From positions 1,116,001 through 1,180,000 of the forward strand of contig JAHLMK010000004.1 in the NCBI GenBank assembly GCA_019915135.1: a stretch of DNA of 64,000 nucleotides, given 5' to 3'. This document shows, in pieces, positions 1 to 11,622 of the stretch (position 1 is the stretch's first letter; each line of letters starts with the position of its first letter). The translations under genes and the position numbers were made by a program. The stretch is from Strobilurus pachycystidiatus. Its lineage: Eukaryota > Basidiomycota > Agaricomycetes > Agaricales > Physalacriaceae. Below the pieces are notes generated by a model. The model saw nothing but the letters and a program-made list of their open reading frames with translations, had not been told where the DNA came from and ran no database searches.

Positions 1-1216
1 TCCAGAATCCCCCCTCGTCCTTGCCGAGTACCTCCGCCGGTCCGGTAATCATCCGTTGAGCATCGGTGCGTGCTTTGACGATGATCTATACCGGGCATAT
101 GATCCGCTGCTCGAAGGGGGGCCATACGGCCTCGACGTCTTCGAACTCTTGCTACGGCAAAGCAAACGCTGGAGAGTGGCGGAGCTTTACCTCGAAGAGT
201 CCTTCATAGAGCCTCTGAATTCGATTGCTGGGCATTTGCCGGTGTTGGAGGAGCTGTATCTCGCGCCCAAAGACGGATTCTCAGAGATGGAAGGCACGTT
301 CGAGAACGACGTGCCTTCGCCGCTACTTTCCCATCTTCCCTCTCTGAAGCGGTTCTACTTCAAAGGGTTCTTCCTCGACCATTCGGTGGACATAGGCCAA
401 TTCGGTACGCCGATGCTGACGCATTGTTGCTTCACTCTTGGAGAGCTGTCGAACATCGCCAAGATAACCCACTATCCCTTCCTCGAGGAGCTCCATTTCT
501 GGACCCGATACTTCATAGAGGGTGCTGAGCTCCAGCTGCCTTCCAACACATCCCCCGTATGGAGGAATCCCGTCAGACACGACACTGTCCAGTTCCTCAG
601 CACGGACTCTACGTTCGCCCTCGAGGCCCTGGTTCTCCCTGCGGTCACAGATGTCGCCATACAAGCAACCTGCACGAAAATGGAGCTTTACCGCCCCGCA
701 CATCTGGCGTCGTTCATCCGCAACTCACAGTGTCGGCTGAAGGGGCTGACGATATGGATGCATTACGACGACGATCGGTGGACGCTGTGTGCGGACATGC
801 TGAGCCTGCCAGAGGTGCAGACGGTAGACAGAGTGCTGTGTGGGTTCGACGGTGGCTTCTACGAGAGTGGGTTGATAAGCTGCCTTGCCCAGCCAGACAT
901 CCTGCCGAATCTTAGGCTGCTCACCATCATATTGGAACAGAGCGTTTGTAGTGTTGATCAGGCGTGGATAGATGGGCTCATAGCCATGGTGAAGCTTCGG
1001 CGGCAGGAGAGAACCTCCGGGAAGGACCCAGACGTCAAACTTCGGAGGTTGGAGAGACTAAGGCTCTGCCTCGCAAGCGAGATGATGGCGAGGATCATGG
1101 AGAGTGGGATGAAGGAGCTCGTCGACGAGGGCTTGGTCCTGGACCAGGAGCCTTCAACTTTTGCTTGGACGTACTGGACTGGACCTTATTGGTTCTCCGC
1201 ATGCAGGTCCGAGTAG
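1..1216 (+). CDS. F-box/LRR-type protein, 5' end outside the window
   Basis: The frame is open from the first bases of the window to a TAG at 1214-1216, so the 5' end, including any F-box, lies upstream. The visible part starts with the pattern LAEYLRRSGNHPLSIG, typical of agaricomycete F-box proteins just after the F-box and before the leucine-rich tail. Irregular leucine-rich segments follow (HLPVLEELYL, HLPSLKRFYF, LPNLRLLTIILEQ), as in substrate-recruiting subunits of SCF ubiquitin ligases. No intron is needed in this part. Family assignment is by pattern only; the target is unknown. These genes form large, fast-evolving families in mushrooms. Confidence 0.7.
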   Translation, partial: PESPLVLAEYLRRSGNHPLSIGACFDDDLYRAYDPLLEGGPYGLDVFELLLRQSKRWRVAELYLEESFIEPLNSIAGHLPVLEELYLAPKDGFSEMEGTFENDVPSPLLSHLPSLKRFYFKGFFLDHSVDIGQFGTPMLTHCCFTLGELSNIAKITHYPFLEELHFWTRYFIEGAELQLPSNTSPVWRNPVRHDTVQFLSTDSTFALEALVLPAVTDVAIQATCTKMELYRPAHLASFIRNSQCRLKGLTIWMHYDDDRWTLCADMLSLPEVQTVDRVLCGFDGGFYESGLISCLAQPDILPNLRLLTIILEQSVCSVDQAWIDGLIAMVKLRRQERTSGKDPDVKLRRLERLRLCLASEMMARIMESGMKELVDEGLVLDQEPSTFAWTYWTGPYWFSACRSE

Positions 1217-1638
1217 TGAAGACCGCTTTCATCTGGGTGGTATCTGTGGGGATCAATAGTGCTTGATTATAGCTACGCTTTGAACTGATTATTGCATATA
1301 CAACGAGTATAGCGTCAGGACTGGCACCGAAGGGTCATTGTATTCATGCATGATCGACCAATCTCACAGTTATTTGCCAATCTATTGCAAGGCTGGCGCA
1401 TGCCCCCTAGAACCCTTACATAGTACCGCCTGCGGCTCACTCGACGATTCACGGGGATTCGAGTGGTAACTGGACTATGTTTCTCCCATTCTGCTCTGAG
1501 TATCACCACTTGCAACCATATCAGTATGATCTCCATGTGAGATCGCAATACTGGACGCGCATACGAGCCTTGTGAGTATCACACTACGGCTCTCGCTGTC
1601 TTCCGTTCTTTTGGTGGAGTGGAGCCTTTGCGCCACAC
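1217..1638. other. Intergenic, nothing recognised
   Basis: About 420 bases between the stop of the F-box-type gene and the next possible reading frame. No tRNA, repeat or convincing coding segment was seen. Confidence 0.5.
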
Positions 1639-2076
1639 TTAAACACAAAGCAGTCGATCGAGTTGGGTGAGTAAGTCTTCGTACTCCGGGCGTGCACGAA
1701 TGTATTTCTTGGTATCCAACGTGTGAGCCACGAGAGACGCTGAAGTCTCGTTCATTGAAAACGGATTGTGCGCACGGTCGTAGTGAACAAATATTTCCCG
1801 TCTCCTCATGCGTGGATTTGACCCCCGACATCTTCGACGGCAGTCTTCATGAGAGTAGAAAGAGAGATTCCTGCTACCTAGTACAGTACTCACGCAGAGC
1901 AGGACCGGAATCCACACAGTGAATCCAAGAAAACAAAATATTGAAATGCGGTCGCAGAGCCAGTCACGTCCTCGTAGCTCCTTGCATGAGGACGTCCAGT
2001 TCGTAAGCAGATGGAGGACATACTCTCTTGAGAAATCGTGTGGAGAGTTCGCGGATGCCATTATTTCCGAACTCAT
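1639..2076 (-). CDS. Doubtful hypothetical protein with one hydrophobic segment
   Basis: An uninterrupted minus-strand frame of about 145 codons from ATG at 2076 (starts MSSEIMASANSPHDFSREYV) to a stop at 1639. It has one hydrophobic stretch around residues 50-70 (FCFLGFTVWIPVLLCVSTV) that could span a membrane, followed by an arginine-rich stretch. I recognise no family and see no introns, which is unusual for this window. It could be a chance frame or a remnant of a larger gene. Kept only because it is longer than other non-shadow frames in the gap. Confidence 0.25.
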   Translation of the reverse strand: MSSEIMASANSPHDFSREYVLHLLTNWTSSCKELRGRDWLCDRISIFCFLGFTVWIPVLLCVSTVLGSRNLSFYSHEDCRRRCRGSNPRMRRREIFVHYDRAHNPFSMNETSASLVAHTLDTKKYIRARPEYEDLLTQLDRLLCV

Positions 2077-2240
2077 GGATCGGAACACTCCAATAGAGGA
2101 TCGCGTAGCTGTGCGCAATTATCTCACCCCATGACATCGCAGGACTCTTCACCGTACATTCCCAATCTCAACCAACCCAGTGAATGTGGTCTTCACTGAC
2201 AGGATTCAGTCTCAATGAAAGCATCAGTAGAATGGCCTAG

Positions 2241-3029
2241 TCATGCATTGGATTCCTGCTCGATGGCAATCGTCAGTCGAGCTAGTTTTCGTTCCATGGA
2301 TGTAAATTCCCCTATGCGCGCTAGGATATCGGCCAGATGGGGCAAGCGCATGCCTCCCTGTAGATCCCATTAGCTAGAGCGTCTGGACTGTGTTGCGCTT
2401 ACTTCATCATCAGCCCATCCAATCAGCCCGACATATACGTCCGACTGCTCGACAGGCCTACCCCAGCTGGACGCGATATTGGTGTCGATGTGGTGGAGCT
2501 GTTGTTGGAGGATGCGGATAAGGGGCCGAAGGTGGTAGTCTATGTCGTGGCCCCGTCTGACGGTGATATAGATGAACTCGGTGAATGGCGATTCGATGGC
2601 GTCGAAGAAGCCCTGGAAGTCCTCAAATTCGATCTGCATGATCTTCGTGGTTGACAGCATGCCATCCAAGTATGGGATCATGAGATCGCCGTACTCCTCT
2701 CGCTCGGCGAAATCCTGAAAGTGCTTCATGGTTTGCCATACTATTATCGTGTGAGTATTGTGCTCAGGATTGAGATGTATTTAACCAACTAGACAGCGAT
2801 ACCGCAGAGCCCTCTTCGTCATAGTCGTATCCGCTATAGAATCTGCACATCCATTATTAGCCATTAGACATCAAAGGCCGAGTAGAAGAGACACCGACCC
2901 GAGCAATCCATCATCAGCGTACCTCCGGCCAACAGCCGGGCCGTTCTTCGTCAAGTAACCCTCGTATCGCTGGTGGTACGTCTGGGAGGGGCTGAACCAG
3001 ACAATTTCCGTGTATAGTTGCTGGTCCAT
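2241..3029 (-). CDS. Hypothetical protein, about 200 residues, four exons
   Basis: The ATG at 3029 opens an exon beginning MDQQLYTEIVWFSPSQTY. A second short exon reads FYSGYDYDEEGSA. The third, main exon runs from the HFQDFAEREEYGDLMIPYLD segment to WADDE at about 2400. A fourth exon (GGMRLPHLADILARIGEF) ends at TGA 2241-2243. The intron after WADDE is clear, with GTAAGC donor and CTACAG acceptor. The join between exons two and three is less certain: the frame is kept best with a GTTGGT donor. The protein is compact with no signal peptide or membrane span. The C-terminal exon looks helical. I do not recognise the family and propose no function. Confidence 0.55.
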
Positions 3030-3189
3030 GATGGCGTGTAGGCGGTGTGTTGTCCTTCCGGCGGTGTGTGGGCAGGGTGCGCCAAATGATCGATAAGCAT
3101 CACGACGTCATTCAGCTCTACTCTTTAATTCCTCCGGTGCCCGTCATTGACCGCGCCGCAACGTCTACTTATCTTGTACCCCGACCACC

Positions 3190-4410
3190 ATGTCGTCTCC
3201 CAGCCAATTCGTTATCCCTCAGTTCTCCTACAAAGACTACTCGTCGTTCGCCTTGGCTGGCGCGTTATGTTGTACGTGAGTATCATTGACGTCCTTTCCT
3301 TGCTCAGCAGGTTCAACACTAACACCGTTCACATAGAATAAGTCATGGCGGAATGACACGCAAGTCGACTTCTTCACTTCCTTGTGGAACATTGCTCATA
3401 CGTTCATCACAGCAATTGATGTCGTCAAAACGCGCATACAGATCGACCCCGCCTACAAGAATTTTGGATTCGTTTCGGGAACGCGTTACATTATCGCCAA
3501 TGAGGGACCCTCTGCCCTGTTGACTGGGTTTGGCCCAACTGCTGTCGGTTACCTCGCTCAAGGCGGAGCCAAGTTTGCCGGTTATGAGCTATGGAAAGTC
3601 GGGCTTGTGGGGCTGGTCGGTGACCAAGAAACCGCCGTCAAGTACCGCACAGCAATCTACCTCGGTGCTGCCAGTATAGCAGAGTAAGTGCATTGTCATC
3701 GCACCAACCACGCCACCGCTTACTCTGGACAACGCCAGGTTCTTCGCTGATATCCTCCTTACCCCCCTTGAGGCCACACGTATCCGCATGGTATCCGAGC
3801 GAGGATACGCGACCGGACTCGTTAGCGGTTTCACCAGGCTCGCACGCGAGGGCGGAGTCTCCCAGCTCTACGCTGGTTTCATCCCCATATTATGCAAGTG
3901 AGTGCAAGGGCAGCTTCGCGTTCCCATCAAGTCGAATGCATGGCAAACACACCTGACCCTTCCTAGACAGATACCTTACGCTATCGGCCAATTCACCGTA
4001 AACGAGTGGTGTCACGAAATCGCCTTGCGGAGTATGTCGGAAGAAACGAAGCGCAACCTCTCTCCGACGAGTAAATTTGGTATCGCCCTTGGGAGCGGTA
4101 TCACTGCTGGTTTCGCGGCGGCCGTATTGAGTCATGTAAGTCGTGTCGTTGACGGATGACTGACCATACTCATACCTCCTAGCCGGCAGATACCCTCCTC
4201 AGTCAAATCAACAAAGGCCACGGACCGACCGGCTCCATGGCATATCGCCTTCGCGTACTTGCTCGTGAGGCGGGATTCAAAGGCCTCTTTGCAGGATTGG
4301 GACCGAGGATGATCATGACTGCCGGCCTGGTCTCATCCCAGTTTCTTATGTACGATTACATAAAGAAGGCACTAAGCGCACCTGCGGGGCTGGAGATCCA
4401 TAAAGCATAG
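3190..4410 (+). CDS. MIR1: Mitochondrial phosphate carrier (MIR1/PiC family)
   Basis: Inner-membrane carrier importing phosphate for ATP synthesis. Exons show the six-helix, three-repeat carrier layout. Repeat 1 has FALAGALC, then IDVVKTRIQIDP and ALLTGFGPTAVGY; repeat 2 has LTPLEATRIRMVSERGY and LYAGFIPILCKQIPY; repeat 3 has SHPADTLLSQINKG and GLFAGLGPRMIM. These match the phosphate carrier rather than ADP/ATP or other carriers. Start is ATG 3190 (MSSPSQFVIPQFSYKDYSSF); stop is TAG 4408-4410. Introns with GT-AG ends interrupt each repeat. Oddity: the first signature reads A-I-D-V-V-K where the family normally has P-I-D-V-V-K. The splice between the first exon and the IAHTFITAIDVVK segment is not obvious, so the N-terminal model needs RNA evidence. 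Confidence 0.9.
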
Positions 4411-4545
4411 AGGATTTAAAGAAATGAAAGATAGAACGGACGTTACTTCGAAGCCAGGTCGCCTTCTTCACCCTGGTGCACCAACACCCATAGAGATTCA
4501 CGAGGAGTAGCACATCAATAGATATTCATTGGGCAAGCAGTTGCA

Positions 4546-7500
4546 TCAATTCTCAATCTCCTCGTCATCGATAGGTTTTCCAAGTACCTCGGCTAGTCGT
4601 TTCTTGACGTTACAGTCTTCATCATCGAGATTCCAAGCCAAGAATCTCCGACAGACAGTCTCAGCGTCTTCCAGGTCGCGTCTTTCCTCGTCGGTCATCG
4701 TTTCATCCAAGAGTGCACCTAGTTCGTGGTTCGATATCATTTCGCTGATGGTTGTGTGAGTGCGATGTGGGTCTGGCAAGGAATTTCTTACCTGACGTGT
4801 TGCGCTCGTTGGACGACTCGGGCAGGAACACCAAAAATCTCTGCACACTTTGCAGCGTGCGAGACGAGAGACAGTCCTTCTGCCACCCTTTGACGCGAAG
4901 AGTAAGTTACGCAGATCGAAAGGGCCGAAGATTCATTATCACTCGCCTATAGAGGTACGTGATTTTTTCATTCGGGTTTACCTGCCTCGTACTACTCGTC
5001 GTCTCCAGTTCCTGGTTGTTCGTCGCCTCCTCTCCAGGTTCCAAGACAGCTCCAGTACTAGATGTGAACATAACTTGCATATGCAGAAACGTGATCGGAG
5101 TCGATTCAGGATTCAGAAGTTCTTCGCGAAAGACGTCGTGAAAGTGAGTCGCAGCGAGCACCTTAGGGCAGTTCGGTCCTCGGTCCAAGAGATGTTTGAG
5201 TACGCCACAAAGCAGTCCAGCACCATCTGTTCGTTCGAGGTCAGAGATGCAAGGAAGGCAAGCAATGTGAAGAGTTCACAAACCTGTAGAGAGTGTCCCT
5301 TTTCCGAATTCATCTAGCAGTATCAGAGAGCGAGCAGTCGAATTTCGTAACGCCAGAGAGACTTGATTCAGGTCAATCATAAACGCGGATTGTACCTGTG
5401 GGGAGGATGAGCGAGACAGCGTCTTGAGCGACAGAAGCACTGCTGACTTTGGACACTGATTCCCTCGTCGAGATGCGCGTGAATACTAGCCAGTACTCAG
5501 TCTAGCACGAGAGATGAAGGAGATGGGCCATACTCTTGTCAACTATCCCGAGAGTGGCGGCTTCCGCGGGGACAAAACTAGTACATCTTCAGCAGCCGGA
5601 GTTAGTGCACGAGAGACCAAAAGTCACCATCCAATCTGAGAGAGAAGAATCGTTCAATGACGGAGATAAGCACTAGAAGGACGTGTCTCACCTGGGCCAT
5701 GAACTGGATCATAGCAATCTGAGAACGATGAGGATAGTTACATTCCGATGGGTTCTCACTGAAAGAAGAACCATACCTGTTTCAGAAACACGCTCTGTGG
5801 CACAGTTAGCAAGTGCATCATTGAATGAGTGTCCCATGGAGAATCACCTTTCCACACGCGTTGGCACCTGTGCATAATACGACGCTGTTCCATTCGCCAC
5901 CGACTCTGTTCATATCCTCACTCTCAAAGTCACCCAGGTCGCACGAGCCTCCGACGATGCGGGCGTCGTTCGGAACAAATGTGTCACAAACTTGTTCCTG
6001 CAGTGGATGTCTGTGGGCAGGGGGTTGTCACGACCCGAATACATAGTCAAGAGAAGACTTGCCTGCCCTGCTTGATATAGATAATATTCTCCTCCACCAT
6101 GTTCGGGCGATGGTAATCGTAGGCCCTAGCAGCGTCTGCGAAGGCAAGCAGGCAGTCGAGCTCGGCGAATACATCGCATGTTTCCGTCATGAGGTCGTAA
6201 TGAACGAGGATTTCCTCAAGCAGCACCTGGATAATCTCAATTTCTCTATCCACGATCAGGGAATGCAAGTCCCCGATGTGGACGTCCATATCTAGGCACT
6301 CATTTCAGCAGAAGGCATCTAGACATCGAACCGACTTATTACACACCATGCATCTCTTGAGATTTGAAGTACACGTGGGATCTAGGGCGATGGTCAGATA
6401 GTGCATGGGGTGCTGTCTGAGTTGAATTGGTACTCAGATGAAAACTATGCCGTAATGGTCAGCAAGTACAATGGAAGTGGCGTCGAAGACTGAACTAACC
6501 TGGAAGGTCCAGCCATCAATGACGGTTATGCCTGCCTCAGTTTGCCATTCCTTCAGCATCGGTATACAGACGAGAAAACCTGCACAACAACACATGAGCC
6601 AACAGTCAAAACAATCTCCATTTCATCACCGACGGACCTAGTTGAGGAAAATACACGATGTTCAACGACGGAGCGTAATCGGCTGGAACGTGTTGGCTCA
6701 TCTGTTGCGCGACTTTCGACTAAAAACAGTGCGCCGATGAATAATAGATCCAACCAGGAGAACACAATACGAACTAGAACGGAGTCTATCCCGTAATAGA
6801 CCGTCTTGCGGTTATCCAACTCTTCGTCAATGTGTGCTCGGACGCATACTCTTCCTGCCTGTGAAGACTCTTCCCAATCAACCTAGAGAGCATTTACGAT
6901 AAAGCAGCATCCATATGCAGTGAAGATGATACCACTTACAGTTTCGTTAATCTTGTTACCTATATCGCGAAGCGTGGCAATATCGAGCACGTCCAGTAGC
7001 TTCTCAAGATGAGCGCCTCTAAGTCTTCAATCGGAGATCCTCATACCTTCTTGACAATATCGACATGGCTCGCGTGATTCAGCTCCGTCAACGCATCCTT
7101 CAACATGGCGCAATGGAACGTAAACTTGCGAACGAGTTAACAGCGAAGGGACAGGCAACACGCCACTGATCAAGATACCTTTACGAGACCTTGCCACTCG
7201 GATAACCTGCCCCTACCATCTTTCAAGACGCCCAATATCCGCGGAACGTTCTTAATCCCTTTGAGATGTCCGTGGAGAGAACTGGTCGATGTCTGGTTTT
7301 CCGGTCGTACGAAACACGCCACCGCATCGTGGCGAGAGTTGATGACATCTAGCGACAAAGACGGCCTGAGCAGCCATGTGCGAAGTAGGGCCTTTCCAAG
7401 TGCTGTCTTCGTTGTGTCCAGTATGCCTGTTTTTCAGGCACGCTTCAGCATAAGGGCAGCAAAGTCAAGCTAGAGACTGTCACCACAAAGCGAAAGACCC

Positions 7501-8832
7501 TCCTTTGTTTTGTCAGATTGAGCGCAGGCGTGGCCTTCATTTGCAAATACTTGCAAGGAGCTAGAGGGAATGGAGATGCACATCTGAGACACAACAAGAG
7601 AGGAAACGGAACGCACAACAAAGCATCGGCGTTGATCTGCATGACCTCATTCCTGAAGAATGTCAGGCAGCGAAAGGGATCGAATGAAAGGGCCACAAAC
7701 AAGGCAAGGATCTCAATCTCACGGATGTCCAAGGCGCGGGTGCCCTCGCCCTCGAGATCATTCACGGCACGTTCCCTGACGAGATGGTCCAGCAAAGCGC
7801 CGATGGAAGACAGCTACACGGAAATCTCCTTGTTAGATAGAGACTTCCTTGGGATGAGCATACATACGGAAAGGGGTGCCGTGTCAACAGAAGCATAATT
7901 AGACAGACGAATCGCAGCATTCCAACGGCGGAGTGTTGGGTCACCGGCGCCTTGCTGTCGGCGACGCGACATGAATTCATACGCGTTCCGTGTACGTGAT
8001 CCCGGTGAGGAACTCTGCTCAGAGAACGGAGCATTCATGTCACCGACCGGGAGATCCGACAGAAGCTGAAGAGACATGAGACGATCGCGTCCTTTGCCTG
8101 GGGTAAAGTCCTTGTAGGGGCGAATTTGGAACACGCTCCCCGACGCGTCGGCTGACTTGAAGTGAGGATTTAAGAGTATGCGATGGAAGAAGACGGCATA
8201 CTGTGCTCTCGGAGCGTGTCAACGAAGCCATCGTCAGACTTGGAGCTGGTGAGGACGACGTCGGGTTTTGCTTGCTCGAGGACTATGGATGGGTCAGTTG
8301 ATGCACCAAGAAAAAAGCCAGATGATTTACCCATTTTCGCGAGGTCAAAGTGCCCAGAGTCAACCGTGTCCTCCAGGACGTACATCATGCACTTGACCGG
8401 ATCGTAATAGGCGACGCCGACGCGACCGCTGGCGAATGATAAGCAAGAATCCAGTAATTCACGTAGATATCGTACTGTTGGCACCAAGCAGTGAGGCAAG
8501 TCTGTTCACGAGTCAATGTTCGCTGTTTGCAGCGCATATATGCAGCGGACCTTGTCTGACACGGACGCGTCTGACTCGTCTAGGGTCTCCGTCTGCTCCG
8601 TCTCCTCTGTCTGCTCTGGTGCGACGCTTTCTTGATCAATAGTGCTCTCACGAGCCTCCCATCTGACCTTTTTTCTCTGCGCCTCTTCCGTCTCGGCGTC
8701 ACTGTCGTCCTCCCCCAGATCGTGTCCTCTGGTTGGTCTTTTCCGGCCTGTGCTTCGCGTGCTATCCGACTCGGTCGCGTCCGAGCGACGACGCTTGCGA
8801 TTGCGACTCCAACTCTTCCACTTGGGAGGCAT
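4546..8832 (-). CDS. MSH5: MutS homologue MSH5 (meiotic crossover factor)
   Basis: MSH5 pairs with MSH4 as a sliding clamp that stabilises recombination intermediates in meiotic prophase. Many short exons join in order. A basic, acidic-rich N-terminus starts at ATG 8832 ([16 protein letters not shown]). The connector region follows with GVAYYDP and [13 protein letters not shown]. The core has [17 protein letters not shown] and the clamp [16 protein letters not shown] with RPNMVEEN. The ATPase carries Walker [15 protein letters not shown] (split by an intron near 5830), [37 protein letters not shown], Walker [13 protein letters not shown] and the switch histidines in ATHFHDVF. The tail ends [13 protein letters not shown] at 4546. 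All catalytic motifs look intact, so the gene appears functional. There is no mismatch-binding domain I, as expected for MSH5. Confidence 0.93.
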
Positions 8833-8968
8833 GGATCTCAAGGTGGTGGTAAAGAGTTGAGTTATTGCGATCACGTGACACTGAGCCCATGTCGAAAGAA
8901 CTCAGGAAGCGTTTTGAGAAGTGGTTTTCATTACAAGGACAGCTAACGAGATGATAGATAGTTGTAAT

Positions 8969-10266
8969 TTACTTCTTCGGCGCTAGCATGTCATTGGCAT
9001 CACCCGTAACTGCAAAAGTTAGCTATTAAGAACCGAAAGGACCGTGGCGGCTTACCATTGAGAAGTAGACTTTGAGAATCCAGCATCACACGGTTTCCGG
9101 AGACAGCCAAGATCTCGGCAATGCTCCGCGCGGCATCAAGGCGTCGGAGCTCAAGGAAACCCTTGTTGTTGCGCATGGCCTCGCCAATAAGCTCAGCACT
9201 TTTGGCTTCTCCATTGGCGCGGACGATGATTGACTGCAAGCGGGGTTCATATTGTTCTCAAAGGGCGGTTGCATGTTTCTTACCTCCTTCTCCTGGACAG
9301 CTTGATCTACAAGGAAAGCGGCCCGGAAAGCAGTTTGTTGAGCAACCTACAGAGATTGAGATCACAAAAGGAGAAGAGAGAGGATACAAGCCGGCTAACC
9401 TGCTTGGCCTCAACAGCATGGGTGAACTCTGGCGAGAAGGTGAGGTGAGTGATGGAAACATCGTCGAGAACGAGGTTAAATTTCGATGCCCGGTCCGTCA
9501 GATGTTCACGAACAAGTCTTGAGACCTGTAAACCGTTCAAATCACAGGGCTTTTGAGAATAGGCATAGACATACATGTTCACGCTGGGTGATGAGCTGGC
9601 TGGCATTGAACTGGGCAACAACACTCTTCAAGACCTCGTTAACGATCGAGGGCAAAACTCGTTCGTCATAGTCCGTTCCAAGTTGTTTGTAGATGGTCGG
9701 CAGGCTCTGTATTGAAGGCCGAGACAGGACACGGCAAGTGATGTTTACCATTTGCAAGTCTGGGGCTGTATGAGCGTTGAAGAGAGGGAGGAGAAGCGCG
9801 TAAGACCTTTTGTTCCAGTCAAGCTCGGAATGCTGCGAGGCTTAGCACGAATGTCGTAGAGAACGGGCCGTTCAAGCCACGGGATCTGGGACAGGCTTCA
9901 AGAACAGTCCGGGTGAGATTTTGGGGCGACGTACCATGATATGGGTTCCTTCGTGGTAGACCTCGTCGACAACACCGTGTAGCCTGTGTCGTGTTAGCGT
10001 CACATAGGATGGAGGGACCTGAATTGAGGCGCACCTTGAATATTTGACGGCACGGTGACCACCATCAACTGCGAACGGTAAGGAAATGTCGTGCCGAGCA
10101 AAACATGACGCGCACCAGTAAACAGACTCGAAGCCAGAGCGAAGCCGCCCCCGACGAGAGCGATGAGCAGACCGCCACCAGCAAACAGGCCCGGCGGCGG
10201 CTTTCCCGCGCCTCCCGCCGTCTTTTTTATTTGGTTCGCGAAACGACGGAGTGCTTCTTCATCCAT
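8969..10266 (-). CDS. PHB2: Prohibitin-2, mitochondrial inner-membrane scaffold
   Basis: PHB2 forms ring complexes with PHB1 in the mitochondrial inner membrane, stabilising newly made respiratory subunits and modulating the m-AAA protease. ATG at 10266 starts [16 protein letters not shown] glycine-rich hydrophobic N-terminal anchor follows ([18 protein letters not shown]). The SPFH/PHB domain shows [37 protein letters not shown] and [19 protein letters not shown]. The C-terminal coiled coil has [19 protein letters not shown] and ends [11 protein letters not shown] at 8969-8971. The retained N-terminal hydrophobic anchor and the long C-terminal coil favour PHB2 over PHB1. It is transcribed away from the PQ-loop gene from a shared 141 bp spacer. 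Confidence 0.92.
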
Positions 10267-10407
10267 GGTGGGAGGCAGGTGGGAGGAGTAAGAAAGATGA
10301 CAGACACGGACCAGGCCTTTCGGCATCAGTCGGCAGACTCCGGCATTTGTTCGCTGCCATCTTGGCGGCAATTGCATTTTTGCTCATCACCGTCAGGACA
10401 AAGCGCT
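10267..10407. promoter_or_regulatory. Short divergent promoter between PHB2 and the PQ-loop gene
   Basis: The two start codons (10266 minus, 10408 plus) face away from each other and are only 141 bp apart, so this spacer must carry both core promoters. No clear TATA box is visible. Inference from gene layout only. Confidence 0.5.
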
Positions 10408-11622
10408 ATGTCGACGGGTGATATAGCCAGCAGCATTGTGCGTCCGCCGCCTTCGTTCCGGCCTTTTCCCGGACTTACACACGTTCCTACTGTTTCATTA
10501 GCTCGGCTGGGTCTCTCTTGCCTGCTGGTAAGTGCATCATCCGGCCAGAGCTTATTTCAATCTCAATCTTTCCTCCATCCAGGATCGTCGTATACTCACC
10601 CCAGATCTACGAGAACTACTCCCTACAATCTGGAGAAGGACTGAGCGTTCTGTTCGTAATTGTATGGCTGCTCGGAGACCTCTGTAACCTTATTGGTGCA
10701 GTGTTAGCGAAACTTTTGCCAACTGTCATCCTGCTTGCGGTCTATGTAAGTAATCCACCTCTTCTGTCTCCGAAAAGTCATATGAAAGTCATCAATATTA
10801 AAAGTATACACTATGCGACGTGACTCTGCTAGCCCAGGTTTATTACTACCGCAGGAAGGAACAACCCGCCGTGCGAGATGAACAAGAGGCCACGGAGGAA
10901 ACGTCTCTACTGTCTGGGCAAGAGCGAACCAAGGAGACTTCGGAGACTCCCGTGAGAGTTCTTGCCTTGCGCTACATGGGAGCTATTGTCTTCGTTTTCG
11001 TCACCGGCGTGATAGCTTGGTGGATAAGTGGTGCAGATGGTGGTGAAGAAGACCATGGGCGCCCTGATCAGTCCACCGCGAATAAATGGGCAGTTCAGAT
11101 TCTCGGATGGTCTAGTGCCGTACTCTACGTTCGTCCGGTCTGACTCCTCTTCTCGAATCCTCCGTTCTAATCTCCGTATATAGCTCGGTGCACGTATACC
11201 ACAGATTGGTGAGTCTTACACGCCGTGCTTTTCATTTTAGATTCGACTCGTGTATGCTATAGCGAAAAATTTCACGACACGATGTGAAGGGCTCTCCCCG
11301 GCGCTCTTTTTCTTCGCTATCTTCGGCAACACGACGTACGCCTTGTCCATATGCGCGAAAAGCATGGAGAAAGATTACCTGGTCACGAACGCGAGTTGGC
11401 TTGCAGGTAAGTTGTCGCCGAGATATCTGCGCGTAGGCAGCAAAAATACCGACTGATCACCCCAACCTCAGGAAGCGGACTGACTGTGTTTCTCGATGTC
11501 ATCGTGAGTAAAGTGCAGAGAGGACGTTCCCATCGCTGACGGGAGCTATCTAGGTGCTCTCCCAGTTTTTCTATTACCGGTCTGTACGCAAGGCGCACGT
11601 TGCGGTTGAGAATCCTAGCTGA
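10408..11622 (+). CDS. PQ-loop repeat transporter (YPQ/STM1 type, vacuolar basic amino acids)
   Basis: Seven-helix PQ-loop family member. Yeast Ypq1-3 and S. pombe Stm1 export cationic amino acids from the vacuole. ATG 10408 (MSTGDIASSI) splices to LGWVSLACWIVVYSPQIYEN, which carries the first PQ motif. GLSVLFVIVWLLGDLCNLIG follows. The second repeat, after a hydrophilic loop with an ETSLL segment (dileucine-like, possible sorting signal), is ILGWSSAVLYLGARIPQI. Then come CEGLSPALFFFAIFGN and the end VLSQFFYYRSVRKAHVAVENPS, TGA 11620-11622. About six GT-AG introns. Both PQ motifs are intact. Substrate is inferred from the family. Confidence 0.85.
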
